IMG/VR virus record: IMGVR_UViG_3300042312_000015
Span: 1 to 24,710 of that record
Strand: one strand, 5' to 3'
From: a virus
DNA length: 24,710 nucleotides
This document shows positions 1-8,584 of this stretch, in pieces (positions within the stretch are counted from its first letter, which is position 1; each line of letters opens with the position of its first letter). The translations under genes and the position numbers were made by a program. The notes under the pieces are model-generated. The model did not search any database. It was not told the origin of the DNA and saw only the letters and a program-made list of their open reading frames with translations.

Positions 1-345
1 CAAAAAGCAACCGCCACGGGAGTAAAGTCCGAATGGCACACGCCACCACTTACAATGGAGGGTTTTGACATTTTTGTGATGAACTACGAAGGAATAGAGT
101 CGAAAGGAGTTGAACAGTATTTCTCAAATAGAGAGGGTAGATATTCGGCGTTTGTAGGTATCTGTGCACGCATAAAGAAAGAAATCAGAAACGACCAAAT
201 TCAAGGCGGTATGGTTGGACAGTTTAACCCGTCAATTACTCAGCGCTTAAATGGACTCACTGAAAAGACGGACGTAACCACAAACGGTAAAGAGATAAAC
301 GAGATTAAAGTAAACATCGTAAGGGATGGAACTGTCTATAAATAG
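1..345 (+). CDS. Terminase small subunit, 5' truncated by window edge
   Basis: The reading frame is open from base 1, so the gene starts upstream; the first in-window ATG (55) is internal. The visible 114 residues contain a mid-protein segment (about residues 50-85) with RNDQ, then NPSITQRLNGL. I recognise this from small terminase or DNA-packaging proteins of Bacteroidota phages, which bind DNA and recruit the large terminase to start packaging. The 3' end overlaps the large terminase start by 20 bases, which suggests translational coupling. Immediate linkage to a clear large terminase is the strongest support. The N-terminal DNA-binding helix-turn-helix would lie outside the window and cannot be checked. 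Confidence 0.75.
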   Translation, partial: QKATATGVKSEWHTPPLTMEGFDIFVMNYEGIESKGVEQYFSNREGRYSAFVGICARIKKEIRNDQIQGGMVGQFNPSITQRLNGLTEKTDVTTNGKEINEIKVNIVRDGTVYK

Positions 346-1483
346 TACTGTAATATTTGAACAGAACTTCGACGCACTTCAAGACCCGTCGATTCGATTT
401 ATAATTAATCAAGGCGGTTCTCGTAGTTCAAAGACTTACTCACTTTGTCAGGTGTTAATAGTCTATTGCCTACAAAATCCAAACAAGGTTGTTAGTATAG
501 TCAGAAAGACGTTCCCAGCTTTAAGGGCTACGGTGATGCGTGACTTCTTCGAGGTGCTTAAAGACTTGGACATATACGAAAAGAGTTCGCACAATATGAG
601 TGAAAACATTTACCGCTTTGCCAACGGGTCAATAGTAGAGTTCTTCAGCGTAGACGATGAACAGAAGGTTAGGGGTCGAAAACGTGATATCGGTTGGTGT
701 AACGAAGCAAATGAACTTTGGTTTGAAGACTTTCAGCAATTGAATATGAGGACTGAAACGAAAATGATTTTCGACTATAACCCGTCGGACAGTTCAAGTT
801 GGCTTTACGAACTACCAAAAGACGAAAGCATTTTAATTAAATCCACGTACAAAGACAACCCGTTCCTTCCTGAATCAATTATAAGACAAATCGAAGACCT
901 TGCACGGACAGATGAGGCGTTATATCAAATCTATGCTTTAGGTGAAAAGGCAATTAGCAAGACAAATATTTTCAACACTTGGGAGTTCATAACTCAAAAG
1001 CCTCAACGCTTTACTAACTACGTTTACGGGCTTGACTTTGGTTATAACCACCCAACTGCGTTAATGCGGGTTTATTGGTGCGAAGGTGATATTTACATCG
1101 AACCCGTTCTTTACGAATCCTATTTAACAACAAGCGAACTAATTGAGCGATTTAAACAACTAAACATTGAACAGACCGTTGACATACTTGCGGATTACTC
1201 AAGACCCGAAATAATTGCTGAGATGCAAAACGCTGGGTTCAACGTGAACAACGCAAACAAAAACGTCAAGTCAGGACTAAACGCCGTTAAGACTTTCAAG
1301 GTGTGGTGTAAGCAAGACGAGAACCTTAAAAAAGAATACGAAAACTACAAGTGGAAAAAAATAGGCGACAACATAACCGATGAACCCGTGAAACTTTACG
1401 ACGATGCAATGGACGCCGTGAGGTATGCTGTGATGTTTATTAAAGAAATGTACTTTACTGACGACTCTTATTTAGCCTTCTAA
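326..1483 (+). CDS. terL: Terminase large subunit (packaging ATPase and nuclease)
   Basis: This is the motor that pumps phage DNA into proheads and cuts it. The N-terminal ATPase has a Walker A loop GGSRSSKT at residues 30-37 and a Walker B-like strand followed by NEANEL near 121-131. The C-terminal RNase H-fold nuclease shows the expected acidic residues: D237 in GLDFGYNHP, D290 in ILADYSRPE, and a D-rich motif LYDDAMDAVRY at 357-367. At 385 residues it is near the usual length for Terminase_3 or PBSX-type proteins and appears intact. It overlaps the small subunit by 20 bases. A 30-base gap with a promoter-like element separates it from the next gene. Confidence 0.95.
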   Translation: MELSINSTVIFEQNFDALQDPSIRFIINQGGSRSSKTYSLCQVLIVYCLQNPNKVVSIVRKTFPALRATVMRDFFEVLKDLDIYEKSSHNMSENIYRFANGSIVEFFSVDDEQKVRGRKRDIGWCNEANELWFEDFQQLNMRTETKMIFDYNPSDSSSWLYELPKDESILIKSTYKDNPFLPESIIRQIEDLARTDEALYQIYALGEKAISKTNIFNTWEFITQKPQRFTNYVYGLDFGYNHPTALMRVYWCEGDIYIEPVLYESYLTTSELIERFKQLNIEQTVDILADYSRPEIIAEMQNAGFNVNNANKNVKSGLNAVKTFKVWCKQDENLKKEYENYKWKKIGDNITDEPVKLYDDAMDAVRYAVMFIKEMYFTDDSYLAF

Positions 1484-1508
1484 AACACGAAGTTTATTTT
1501 ACTATTAT
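1484..1508 (+). promoter_or_regulatory. AACACG-N12-CTATTAT element, copy 1
   Basis: AACACG (1484-1489) and CTATTAT (1502-1508) lie in the 30-base gap after the terminase, ending 5 bases before the ATG at 1514. A 23-base block (1496-1518) is identical to the block before the tape measure gene (5655-5677). Similar pairs occur before 12847 and 15412 and at 24136-24161. It may be a phage promoter or a translation-initiation element. If TATTAT acts as a -10 box, transcripts would begin at about the start codon. Confidence 0.5.
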
Positions 1509-1513
1509 AAGAT

Positions 1514-2932
1514 ATGGCAATAACAACAATAAACGAACCTTACGACAGGACACCAGCTTACAATCCGATTAAGTTCTTGTACGACTCAACGAACAAAAAC
1601 AACTTAGGATTCAAATACATCTTTGACGTATACGAAAGCGGGACTGCAAACAAGATAGCTGAGTACAGAGTCTTTCCAAGGTATTCAGACGGCTACGGTG
1701 AAATAGACTTAAGTAAGTTACTTCAGAACAAAGTTACGTTTGACTTCGACCCGAACTTAGTTGAAAGCGACCCAGCGACAAATAGTTATTACAAATACGA
1801 TTTGAAAGTCGGAGAGGAGTACGTGGTAACCTATACTTACACGGCTAACCTTGTAAACAATGGAGGTAACATTCAAATAACGCCAACAACGGCACACACG
1901 TTTCAAGTAGGTGACCAAATCGTTTTATTTGCTGGGTTGGCTAACTCAGCGGTTAACGGGCTTTGGACAGTGATAGCAATAAGCGGAACAACAAACTTTA
2001 CAATCAACGCTTTGTTTGCAAATGTAAGCAACCCAACAGATAACGGAACGGTTAACTATGCCGACAACAGAAAGACGATTACACGAGACATTGTAACCAC
2101 TTTAAACAAATATGTTTTTAACGGTGCTTTGCCTTGGTCAATATTTAGAGAATATGAAGAAAACGATTTTATTTTAGATGATGCAGGTGCTAAACTTTTA
2201 ACAAACATTCCTGCCCGTGGTGGTTTTAGAGTTACACCTGAACAAGATTTGTGGGTTAACATAATGAATAACTTTGACACAACAGGTTACATGGTGTTCG
2301 GTAACTCGGACGGTGACATCTTTGCAAAGCCAATAACTGACAACGCTTTAATAACTCAAGTTGGAGTTGGAGCAAACAACCTTGGAACGTTAACACCTTT
2401 GGTCGGAACTTTACCCTTAATTAAACCGACAACAACTTCGTACAGCTTTGTATACACGGACGCAAGTTATAACGACCAATCTTTAATATACACAATAGAC
2501 TTGGACACACGCTGCAAGATTGAAGACTTTGAACTAGCTTTCTTGGATAGGTTAGGGTCATTCGGTTCTTTTGCTTTTCAACTTAGAGCGTATGAACAAG
2601 GTAATGTGAATAAAGAAGTTTATAAACAAGACGTTCAAGGTTACACAAGTGGTGGAATGTGGACTTACGCAACAGATGAGTTCGGAAGTAGAGTAATTAA
2701 TCCAACCGTTGAAAAGACGTACCAATTAAACACTAATTGGCTAACGGTTGAAATGGATACTTATTACCAAGAATTAATCTCAAGCCCTCAAGTTTATATA
2801 AAAATAGGAGGACGTTATTATGCTTGTATAGTTCAAGAAACATCGTTTGAGGTGGCAAGGCAAAAGAACAAGAATTTAATAATGCGAAGCGTGAGTGTAA
2901 TGTTAGCAAATCAAGACTCTATCAATGGTTAG
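1514..2932 (+). CDS. Phage structural protein, probably tail or baseplate, with inserted beta domain
   Basis: This 472-residue, beta-rich protein has no signal peptide or membrane segment. Its N-terminus (PAYNPIKFLYDS, then FKYIFDVY) resembles a family I associate with the tail region of Bacteroidota phages. Residues about 112-185 look like an inserted small domain. They contain TAHTFQVGDQIVLF followed by AVNGLWTVIAI, the pattern of FCCH-type beta domains seen in phage tail proteins. The gene has its own upstream AACACG/CTATTAT element and overlaps the next gene by 8 bases (ATGGTTAG). Position between terminase and tape measure supports a virion role, but the exact part is not determined. Confidence 0.55.
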   Translation: MAITTINEPYDRTPAYNPIKFLYDSTNKNNLGFKYIFDVYESGTANKIAEYRVFPRYSDGYGEIDLSKLLQNKVTFDFDPNLVESDPATNSYYKYDLKVGEEYVVTYTYTANLVNNGGNIQITPTTAHTFQVGDQIVLFAGLANSAVNGLWTVIAISGTTNFTINALFANVSNPTDNGTVNYADNRKTITRDIVTTLNKYVFNGALPWSIFREYEENDFILDDAGAKLLTNIPARGGFRVTPEQDLWVNIMNNFDTTGYMVFGNSDGDIFAKPITDNALITQVGVGANNLGTLTPLVGTLPLIKPTTTSYSFVYTDASYNDQSLIYTIDLDTRCKIEDFELAFLDRLGSFGSFAFQLRAYEQGNVNKEVYKQDVQGYTSGGMWTYATDEFGSRVINPTVEKTYQLNTNWLTVEMDTYYQELISSPQVYIKIGGRYYACIVQETSFEVARQKNKNLIMRSVSVMLANQDSING

Positions 2933-5642
2933 AATACAACTACAAAACGGATATTTAGACGTTAAGGACGGGACAGCGTTTCCGATTAGTTTTCAGGTTG
3001 GTGACATTCGTGACTTGTCAACACGTAAAGGTGCGTTTAGTAAAACGATAGTTCTCGAAAACACTAAGAATAACCACGAACTTTTAAACCATTATTACGA
3101 CGTAAATATCCAAGCGGGGACGTTCAACATAAACACGATTACTAAATGTAGTGTAATTCAAAATGGTATTCCCGTAATGGAAGACGCTTCCCTTCAATTA
3201 ATCGCAGTTAAGAAAGTTCAAACGAACGACGCTCACGAACAAGGTGTTGAATATGAAGTATTAGTTAAAGACAGTCAGTCAGATTTCTTTACTACGTTAG
3301 GCGGTGCTGAATTAACAGACTTAGATTTTTCAGACCTTAACCACACTTACGATAGTGCAACGGTTGTTGGTAGTTGGTCGAATACGGTTGCCGACGGTTA
3401 TAAGTACGTATTACCTTATTCAGGTGACAACTTTTACCCACTCAAAGAAATGAAACCCGCTATTTATGCTCAGACTTATTTCGATAGGATTTTCGCAACG
3501 GCTGGTTTTAGTTACGATTGGTCAACTTTACAAGATGCTTACTTCGACAAGTTGTTGATTCCTTACAACGGGGAGCTTGAAAATGTGGATTATTCAGCGT
3601 ACACTGTTGAAGCAAACAATACCGAAACAATAGACGGCTACCAAACAACAGCTGGACAGAATAACTCGTTTAGTGAGCAGTTAGTCGGATGGACAGAAAC
3701 ACTTGATGCATTTAACTTATTCACACCTTTGACGGGTGTCTACACAAACACGTTCACAGTTAACTCAGGTGAATCCATAAACTTTAACTTCGCTTGTGAG
3801 TACGATATTAACTTAATCAACTCTACGGGTGCAACAGCTTACTTAAACGGCTTTGGTAACTTTACACCGTTTGCAGCTTATCGCTATACTTTGCGCTTTC
3901 AGATTTACGTTAACGGGGTATTTAACTCTTCGAGTAACTTTGCAACAATCGGAACATTCGACGGTGAACAAGACGAAGGCACAAACATACCAAACGGAAG
4001 TACGAACCTTGGTACATTCACAAGAAACTTTACTATACCAGTTTCAAACCTTTCAAGCGGTGACACTATCGAAATTTATGCGGGTCTTCAAGTCCAAGAA
4101 TATTTGGGAGCTGGTGGAACTGGGTTTTTAAGATGGCAAAACGTAGGAGGTACAAACGTATTAATTGACACACAGCTTGATTTAACGAGCGTTGATATGT
4201 CAGTGGTTGCATCAACAAATATAACAGGCTCGGGTGGTACATTAATAATCAATAATTACGTTCCTAAAAAGATTAAACAATCGGACTTCGTTAAGGCTAT
4301 TTTCACAATGTACAATTTGTATACTGAGATAGACCCTGACAATCCTAATAAACTTATCTTGTCACACCGTGACGATTATTACGACGCAGGACAAGAAAAG
4401 GACTGGACTTATAAACTTGCAAAAGACCAACAACAAGACCTTAAATTCTTGCCTGAGATTACTTCAAAGAGATTAATCTTAACATACAAACAAGACAGCG
4501 ACCAACCTAATAAAAATTACTTCGAGGCAACGGGCGAAATTTACGGGCAAGTCGAATACATTTACGACAACGAATATGTAAAGAATATAGACAAAAAAGA
4601 GATTCTGTTCAGTCCTACTCCGATGTCAAAGACGGTATTCAATGCTGTTGTTCCTTTACTTGCTGGTGCTGCACCAAAGACGAACATAAGAATCTTGTTT
4701 GACGGTGGTATGTTTAACTGCGACCCGTTCAATATTTACGACTACGGAACAACGGGACAAACTAACCTCGTTCAATACCCTTCGATAATACATTTTAACA
4801 ACCCTTACGTTCCAAGCTTTGATTTGAATTTTGGGGTGTGTGATTATTATTACTATCAACAAAGCATACTAACCAACAACAACTTATTTAACCTTTATTG
4901 GCGACGAACAATAGGACAGATTAACAACGGTAAAATGTTGACCGCTAAGTTTAACCTTCGAGAAACTGACATCGCTACGCTGAAACTAAACGATAAAATA
5001 CGAATAGACAATTCTTGGTGGAACATAAACAAGGTTATTGACTACGACTGCAACAACCCAAGGTTAACAACGGTTGAACTTTTGAGCATTGATGAGGAGA
5101 TTGACTTCGCACAGTTCCAAACAGGCAAACCTTTTATCCCAACGGTTGGTGAACTTGGAACAATTACCGAACCTATCATAAACACGAATAACGAAAACAA
5201 CAACGTAATAAGTCTTGGAAGTAACGCAATGGTCTATGGTCAAGGTAATGTAATTCAACAAGGTTTTCAAGGTGTTGTCGTAGGTAATAACAAGATTGTC
5301 GGAGCGGGTGACTCAGGAATATGGACGGACACAATAAACGGTAAGTCAGTAAGTGAGCCTTTTCCCTTCGGTATCGTTTACACACCTACTTTAGTTGACC
5401 AAGATTACACAGTAACCACAGACGACACACTTATAATTTCAGACGGAGCAGCTTTAGTTAATGTTACACTTCCAGCGGTTGGTGATTTCGGGCGCACGTT
5501 TATAATTAAAAATATTTCAACTTTCAATGTAGACGTTCAAGGAACTGGTGTAGATTTAATTGACGGGTCTGCAACCTATACTTTAAACCAATGGGACGCT
5601 GTCACTGTTTTGGATTCGGGGACTGAGTGGTTAACCATATAA
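2925..5642 (+). CDS. Large tail or baseplate protein with YadA-like and stalk-like C-terminus
   Basis: The product has 905 residues. The N-terminus (about 1-130) has the pattern RKGAFSKTIVLENTKNN, then YDVNIQAGTFN, which I recognise as a conserved tail-protein start in Bacteroidota phages. The middle is beta-rich. Near residues 765-800 there are short YadA/head-like repeats (VISLGSNAMVYGQGN, GVVVGNNKIVG). The last 75 residues form a repetitive beta domain (VTLPAVGDFGRTFIIKN, then SATYTLNQWDAVTVL), like trimeric tail-spike stalk or tip modules. It is translated from an ATG overlapping the upstream stop. It may form the baseplate hub or a side fibre; which of these is not resolved. Confidence 0.55.
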   Translation: MVRIQLQNGYLDVKDGTAFPISFQVGDIRDLSTRKGAFSKTIVLENTKNNHELLNHYYDVNIQAGTFNINTITKCSVIQNGIPVMEDASLQLIAVKKVQTNDAHEQGVEYEVLVKDSQSDFFTTLGGAELTDLDFSDLNHTYDSATVVGSWSNTVADGYKYVLPYSGDNFYPLKEMKPAIYAQTYFDRIFATAGFSYDWSTLQDAYFDKLLIPYNGELENVDYSAYTVEANNTETIDGYQTTAGQNNSFSEQLVGWTETLDAFNLFTPLTGVYTNTFTVNSGESINFNFACEYDINLINSTGATAYLNGFGNFTPFAAYRYTLRFQIYVNGVFNSSSNFATIGTFDGEQDEGTNIPNGSTNLGTFTRNFTIPVSNLSSGDTIEIYAGLQVQEYLGAGGTGFLRWQNVGGTNVLIDTQLDLTSVDMSVVASTNITGSGGTLIINNYVPKKIKQSDFVKAIFTMYNLYTEIDPDNPNKLILSHRDDYYDAGQEKDWTYKLAKDQQQDLKFLPEITSKRLILTYKQDSDQPNKNYFEATGEIYGQVEYIYDNEYVKNIDKKEILFSPTPMSKTVFNAVVPLLAGAAPKTNIRILFDGGMFNCDPFNIYDYGTTGQTNLVQYPSIIHFNNPYVPSFDLNFGVCDYYYYQQSILTNNNLFNLYWRRTIGQINNGKMLTAKFNLRETDIATLKLNDKIRIDNSWWNINKVIDYDCNNPRLTTVELLSIDEEIDFAQFQTGKPFIPTVGELGTITEPIINTNNENNNVISLGSNAMVYGQGNVIQQGFQGVVVGNNKIVGAGDSGIWTDTINGKSVSEPFPFGIVYTPTLVDQDYTVTTDDTLIISDGAALVNVTLPAVGDFGRTFIIKNISTFNVDVQGTGVDLIDGSATYTLNQWDAVTVLDSGTEWLTI

Positions 5643-5667
5643 AACACGATTAAAATTTTACTATTAT
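5643..5667 (+). promoter_or_regulatory. AACACG-N12-CTATTAT element, copy 2
   Basis: AACACG (5643-5648) and CTATTAT (5661-5667) have the same spacing as copy 1, and the CTATTAT ends 5 bases before the tape measure ATG. The 23 bases ending at 5677 are identical to those ending at 1518, although the downstream proteins are unrelated. That argues for selection on the element. Confidence 0.5.
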
Positions 5668-5672
5668 AAGAT

Positions 5673-7949
5673 ATGGCGGGTACAATTAACGTAGGTACAA
5701 TTCAAGTAGGCGGTTTAAAAGAACTCAAAGCGGAACTTAAAGCGGTTCGTGACGAGTTACTAAATGCAACCGACCCGAAAAGAATGCAAGAACTCGCAAC
5801 CGCAGCGGGTGAACTCAAGGACAGAATAGGAGACGCAAACGAACAAATAAACGTCTTTGCAAGTGGCTCTAAATTCGAACAAATAAACAACTCTTTTGGT
5901 AGCCTTAAGGATTCGATTATGAACCTTGACTTTGAAGAGGCTGCTGATAAAGCGAAAATATTTCAAACAACTGTAACTTCAATAAATCCTGAAACAATAT
6001 CGAAAGGTATTCAAGGCTTAACAAGTACAGTTAGCACGTTAGGAAAAACGTTTATTCAATTTGGGGTTATGTTATTAACGAACCCTATCTTTTTGTTGGT
6101 CGCTGCAATTACCGCCATCGTTGCTGGTATTATTGCCTTAATGAATGCACTCGGAATATTACAGCCAATTATGGATGCTGTCGGTGCAGTGTTTGGTTTT
6201 ATAGGTGACCTTATTCAAATTGTAATTGATGCAATAAAAGAGTTCTTATCGTGGTTCGGTTTAAGTGAGGGAGCTGCTGAAGAGGGCGAAGAAAACGCCA
6301 AAGAACGACACGCCGCAGAAATGAAGCGTAACGAAGAACTAAAAGCGCAGCGTGAACTTCTATACAACAACGAACAAAGCGCATTACAACGAACTATTGA
6401 TTTAAAGAAAGCCGAAGGTAAAGACACTTACCTTTTGGAGATGCAGAAATTAAATGCGACTGTTCAATATCAAAAGCAATTAGTTAACCAATTACAACTT
6501 CAATATAAAATATATGAAGCGATAGCCGCTGAGATGGAACTTAGAGGGTTTGCCAATACTGAAGTAGGGAAAGAGGCTGCAAAAAGACGAGATGATTTCA
6601 AGAAACAAGTAAATGACTCTTTGAATTTAGGGCTTGACGCTGCTAATCAAATGAAGATTTTAACAATTAACTACGAAAAGTCGCAGCAAGAAGAGATTAA
6701 AAAAACCGCAGAAGACAGAGCAAAGGCAGCGGAAGAAAGGCTTGAGGCTTTAGAAAAGATTCAGGAGGTCGAAGAAAAATACAGATACAGTCAACTAAGC
6801 GAACGAAAGCAAGAACTCGAGGACATTGACAAGAATTATAAAGAGGCTTTCACACTTGCTAAAAAATACGGTCAAGATACAAGCACGTTATTAGCCAATT
6901 ACAACGCAGAACGTAAAGCGGTTAACGACAAGTTTGACGAAGAGGAAAGAAAGACGGCTGAAGAGAAAGCCGCAGAAATGGACACTCTTTTACGTGAGTT
7001 AAATTATAAAACACTTTCTGAAACTGAGGCTTCCCGCCAAATGGAAAGAGACGCTCTTAATGATTGGTACGACGAAAAGATTTTACTAAACGAAGCAAAT
7101 GCTGAATTAGTTAAGAAACTACAAGACCAACAACTCACAGACCAGTTAGCTTTAGAACAAAAGTTTTTCGACGAAGATAAAGAACTAAGAGACGAGAAAG
7201 AAAAAGACCTTGCAGATTTACGCAGCGAAGTAGCATATACTTTAATGACTGAAGAGGATGCTGCAAGACAAAAAGAACTTGACGACCTTGCTGCGTGGTA
7301 CGAAGAGAAGATGTTATTAGCAAAAGATGATGCAGCTTTGCAAGTTCAACTACAAAAATCTTTAACGGAACAAGTAAAAGCAATAAACGACCAAGCGAAA
7401 GCCGACGAGATTCAAGCGATTATCGATAAAGGGACTGTAATTGCAGACTTAACAAAAGACGGTTTAAGCGCAGTTAACGACATTGTAAGCGCATTCGCTG
7501 GAGAAAGTGAGAAACAGCAAGAGAAAGCATTTAAAGTTAATAAGGCTGCAAACATTGCAATGGCTGTAATCGATACTTTAAAAGGTGCTGTCTCAGCTTA
7601 CACAAGTCAGATAGTAGCTGGTGACCCTACGAGCGTTATTCGTGGCGCTATTGCTGCGGCAATGGTTACGGCTGCGGGTATTGCAAACATTAAAAAGATA
7701 TCAGCAACACAGTTCAAAGGAGCAACTGCTTCAAGTGCTTCAGGCGGTGCGGGTGCAAGTGGTGGCGGTGGCGGTGTTCAACCAGCAACCCCACAAACAA
7801 ACCTCTTTGGACAGTCCAACAATATGAACACGGTGACAAGCGCACAAAGTGTAGAAAGTCAGCAAGTAATTAAGGCGGTTGTTGTTGAAAGCGATATCAC
7901 AAACAGTCAATCGAGAGTAAAACGAATGGAAGAAAACGCAACACTATGA
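5673..7949 (+). CDS. Tail tape measure protein
   Basis: This protein sets tail length and occupies the tail tube lumen. Its 758 residues have the expected layout: a charged N-terminal region with GGLKELKAELKAVRDELL near 13-30, a hydrophobic block at 127-190 with two or three membrane-type helices, and a long coiled coil rich in E, K, Q and A (about 200-600). A second Ala/Gly hydrophobic segment lies near 625-680, then a Gly-rich tail (about 690-710). Within the coiled coil, two related units (around 7015-7120 and 7240-7345) share the pattern A(S/A)RQ...L..WY(D/E)EK..L, suggesting internal duplication. At roughly 0.15 nm per residue the length would imply a tail near 110 nm (inference). The stop overlaps the next ATG by 4 bases. 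Confidence 0.9.
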   Translation: MAGTINVGTIQVGGLKELKAELKAVRDELLNATDPKRMQELATAAGELKDRIGDANEQINVFASGSKFEQINNSFGSLKDSIMNLDFEEAADKAKIFQTTVTSINPETISKGIQGLTSTVSTLGKTFIQFGVMLLTNPIFLLVAAITAIVAGIIALMNALGILQPIMDAVGAVFGFIGDLIQIVIDAIKEFLSWFGLSEGAAEEGEENAKERHAAEMKRNEELKAQRELLYNNEQSALQRTIDLKKAEGKDTYLLEMQKLNATVQYQKQLVNQLQLQYKIYEAIAAEMELRGFANTEVGKEAAKRRDDFKKQVNDSLNLGLDAANQMKILTINYEKSQQEEIKKTAEDRAKAAEERLEALEKIQEVEEKYRYSQLSERKQELEDIDKNYKEAFTLAKKYGQDTSTLLANYNAERKAVNDKFDEEERKTAEEKAAEMDTLLRELNYKTLSETEASRQMERDALNDWYDEKILLNEANAELVKKLQDQQLTDQLALEQKFFDEDKELRDEKEKDLADLRSEVAYTLMTEEDAARQKELDDLAAWYEEKMLLAKDDAALQVQLQKSLTEQVKAINDQAKADEIQAIIDKGTVIADLTKDGLSAVNDIVSAFAGESEKQQEKAFKVNKAANIAMAVIDTLKGAVSAYTSQIVAGDPTSVIRGAIAAAMVTAAGIANIKKISATQFKGATASSASGGAGASGGGGGVQPATPQTNLFGQSNNMNTVTSAQSVESQQVIKAVVVESDITNSQSRVKRMEENATL

Positions 7950-8584
7950 CAAGCTATTACGCACTATTAAATAAACTCGAAACATTCTTTAACGCTCACC
8001 TACAAGTAAAGAAATTTGGCGGTGAATTTAGAGAGCAAATGCCGAACTTTTCGACAATGGACGAGCGTTATCCTTTGGTGTACGTTGTTCCTACGTCTGA
8101 GATAAGCGGAATGAATACGAACGTGTTTACTTTAGACGTTTATTGTGTGGATATTATTCAGAAAGACCGAGCCAATATAAACACGATTCTAAGCGATACT
8201 CAATTAATATTAAACGACCTTTATTTATACTATACAGACGGGACAGATTTAAGCGTAACGGTAATTACTGACCCGACAATGACACCGTTAAACAACTTTG
8301 ATTTGGATTATGTTGCTGGGTGGGTTGGTACATTTACATTTGAGGTCGACCAGTATTCAGTTTGTGCTATTCCAGTTGAACCGATTACTCCAGTAACTAA
8401 CGAATGTCAGTGTGACCCCGTAACCGTTCAAAACTCGGATGATTCTTATAATGAAGTTGTTGATTGTGGTGACACTTTAATTTTGCCCGATACAACTTAT
8501 AATGTATATTTGGATTCGGTTCTTGTAGCAACTGAGACCGCTGTAACTTTAGCAAACTTTGATATAAACATAATATGGCAGTAA
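7946..8584 (+). CDS. Tail terminator-like protein with Cys-containing C-terminal extension
   Basis: Residues 1-145 look like a small tail-terminator or completion fold: an N-terminal helix (LLNKLETFFNAH), then YPLVYVVPT, a strand FTLDVYCVD near 61-69, a helix with ILSDTQLILNDL near 81-92, and a final strand GWVGTFTFEV near 125-134. Residues about 153-212 form an extension with C154, C156 and C174 and the pattern VTVQNSDDSY...TLILPDTTYNVY. I have seen this kind of beta module appended to other Bacteroidota phage proteins. The start overlaps the tape measure stop (ATGA) and the end overlaps the tail fibre start by 10 bases. The terminator assignment is inferred from pattern and position. Confidence 0.5.
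   Translation: MTSYYALLNKLETFFNAHLQVKKFGGEFREQMPNFSTMDERYPLVYVVPTSEISGMNTNVFTLDVYCVDIIQKDRANINTILSDTQLILNDLYLYYTDGTDLSVTVITDPTMTPLNNFDLDYVAGWVGTFTFEVDQYSVCAIPVEPITPVTNECQCDPVTVQNSDDSYNEVVDCGDTLILPDTTYNVYLDSVLVATETAVTLANFDINIIWQ

Noticed and set aside
4656-5385. Minus-strand reading frames of 60-70 codons opposite the large tail protein
   Set aside because: They lie opposite a strongly coding plus-strand gene and have unlikely protein composition and no start context. They are antisense shadows.
7135-7383. Leu-rich minus-strand frame opposite the tape measure
   Set aside because: It mirrors the Glu/Lys/Gln-rich coiled coil on the other strand, which commonly yields artificial Leu/Phe-rich frames.
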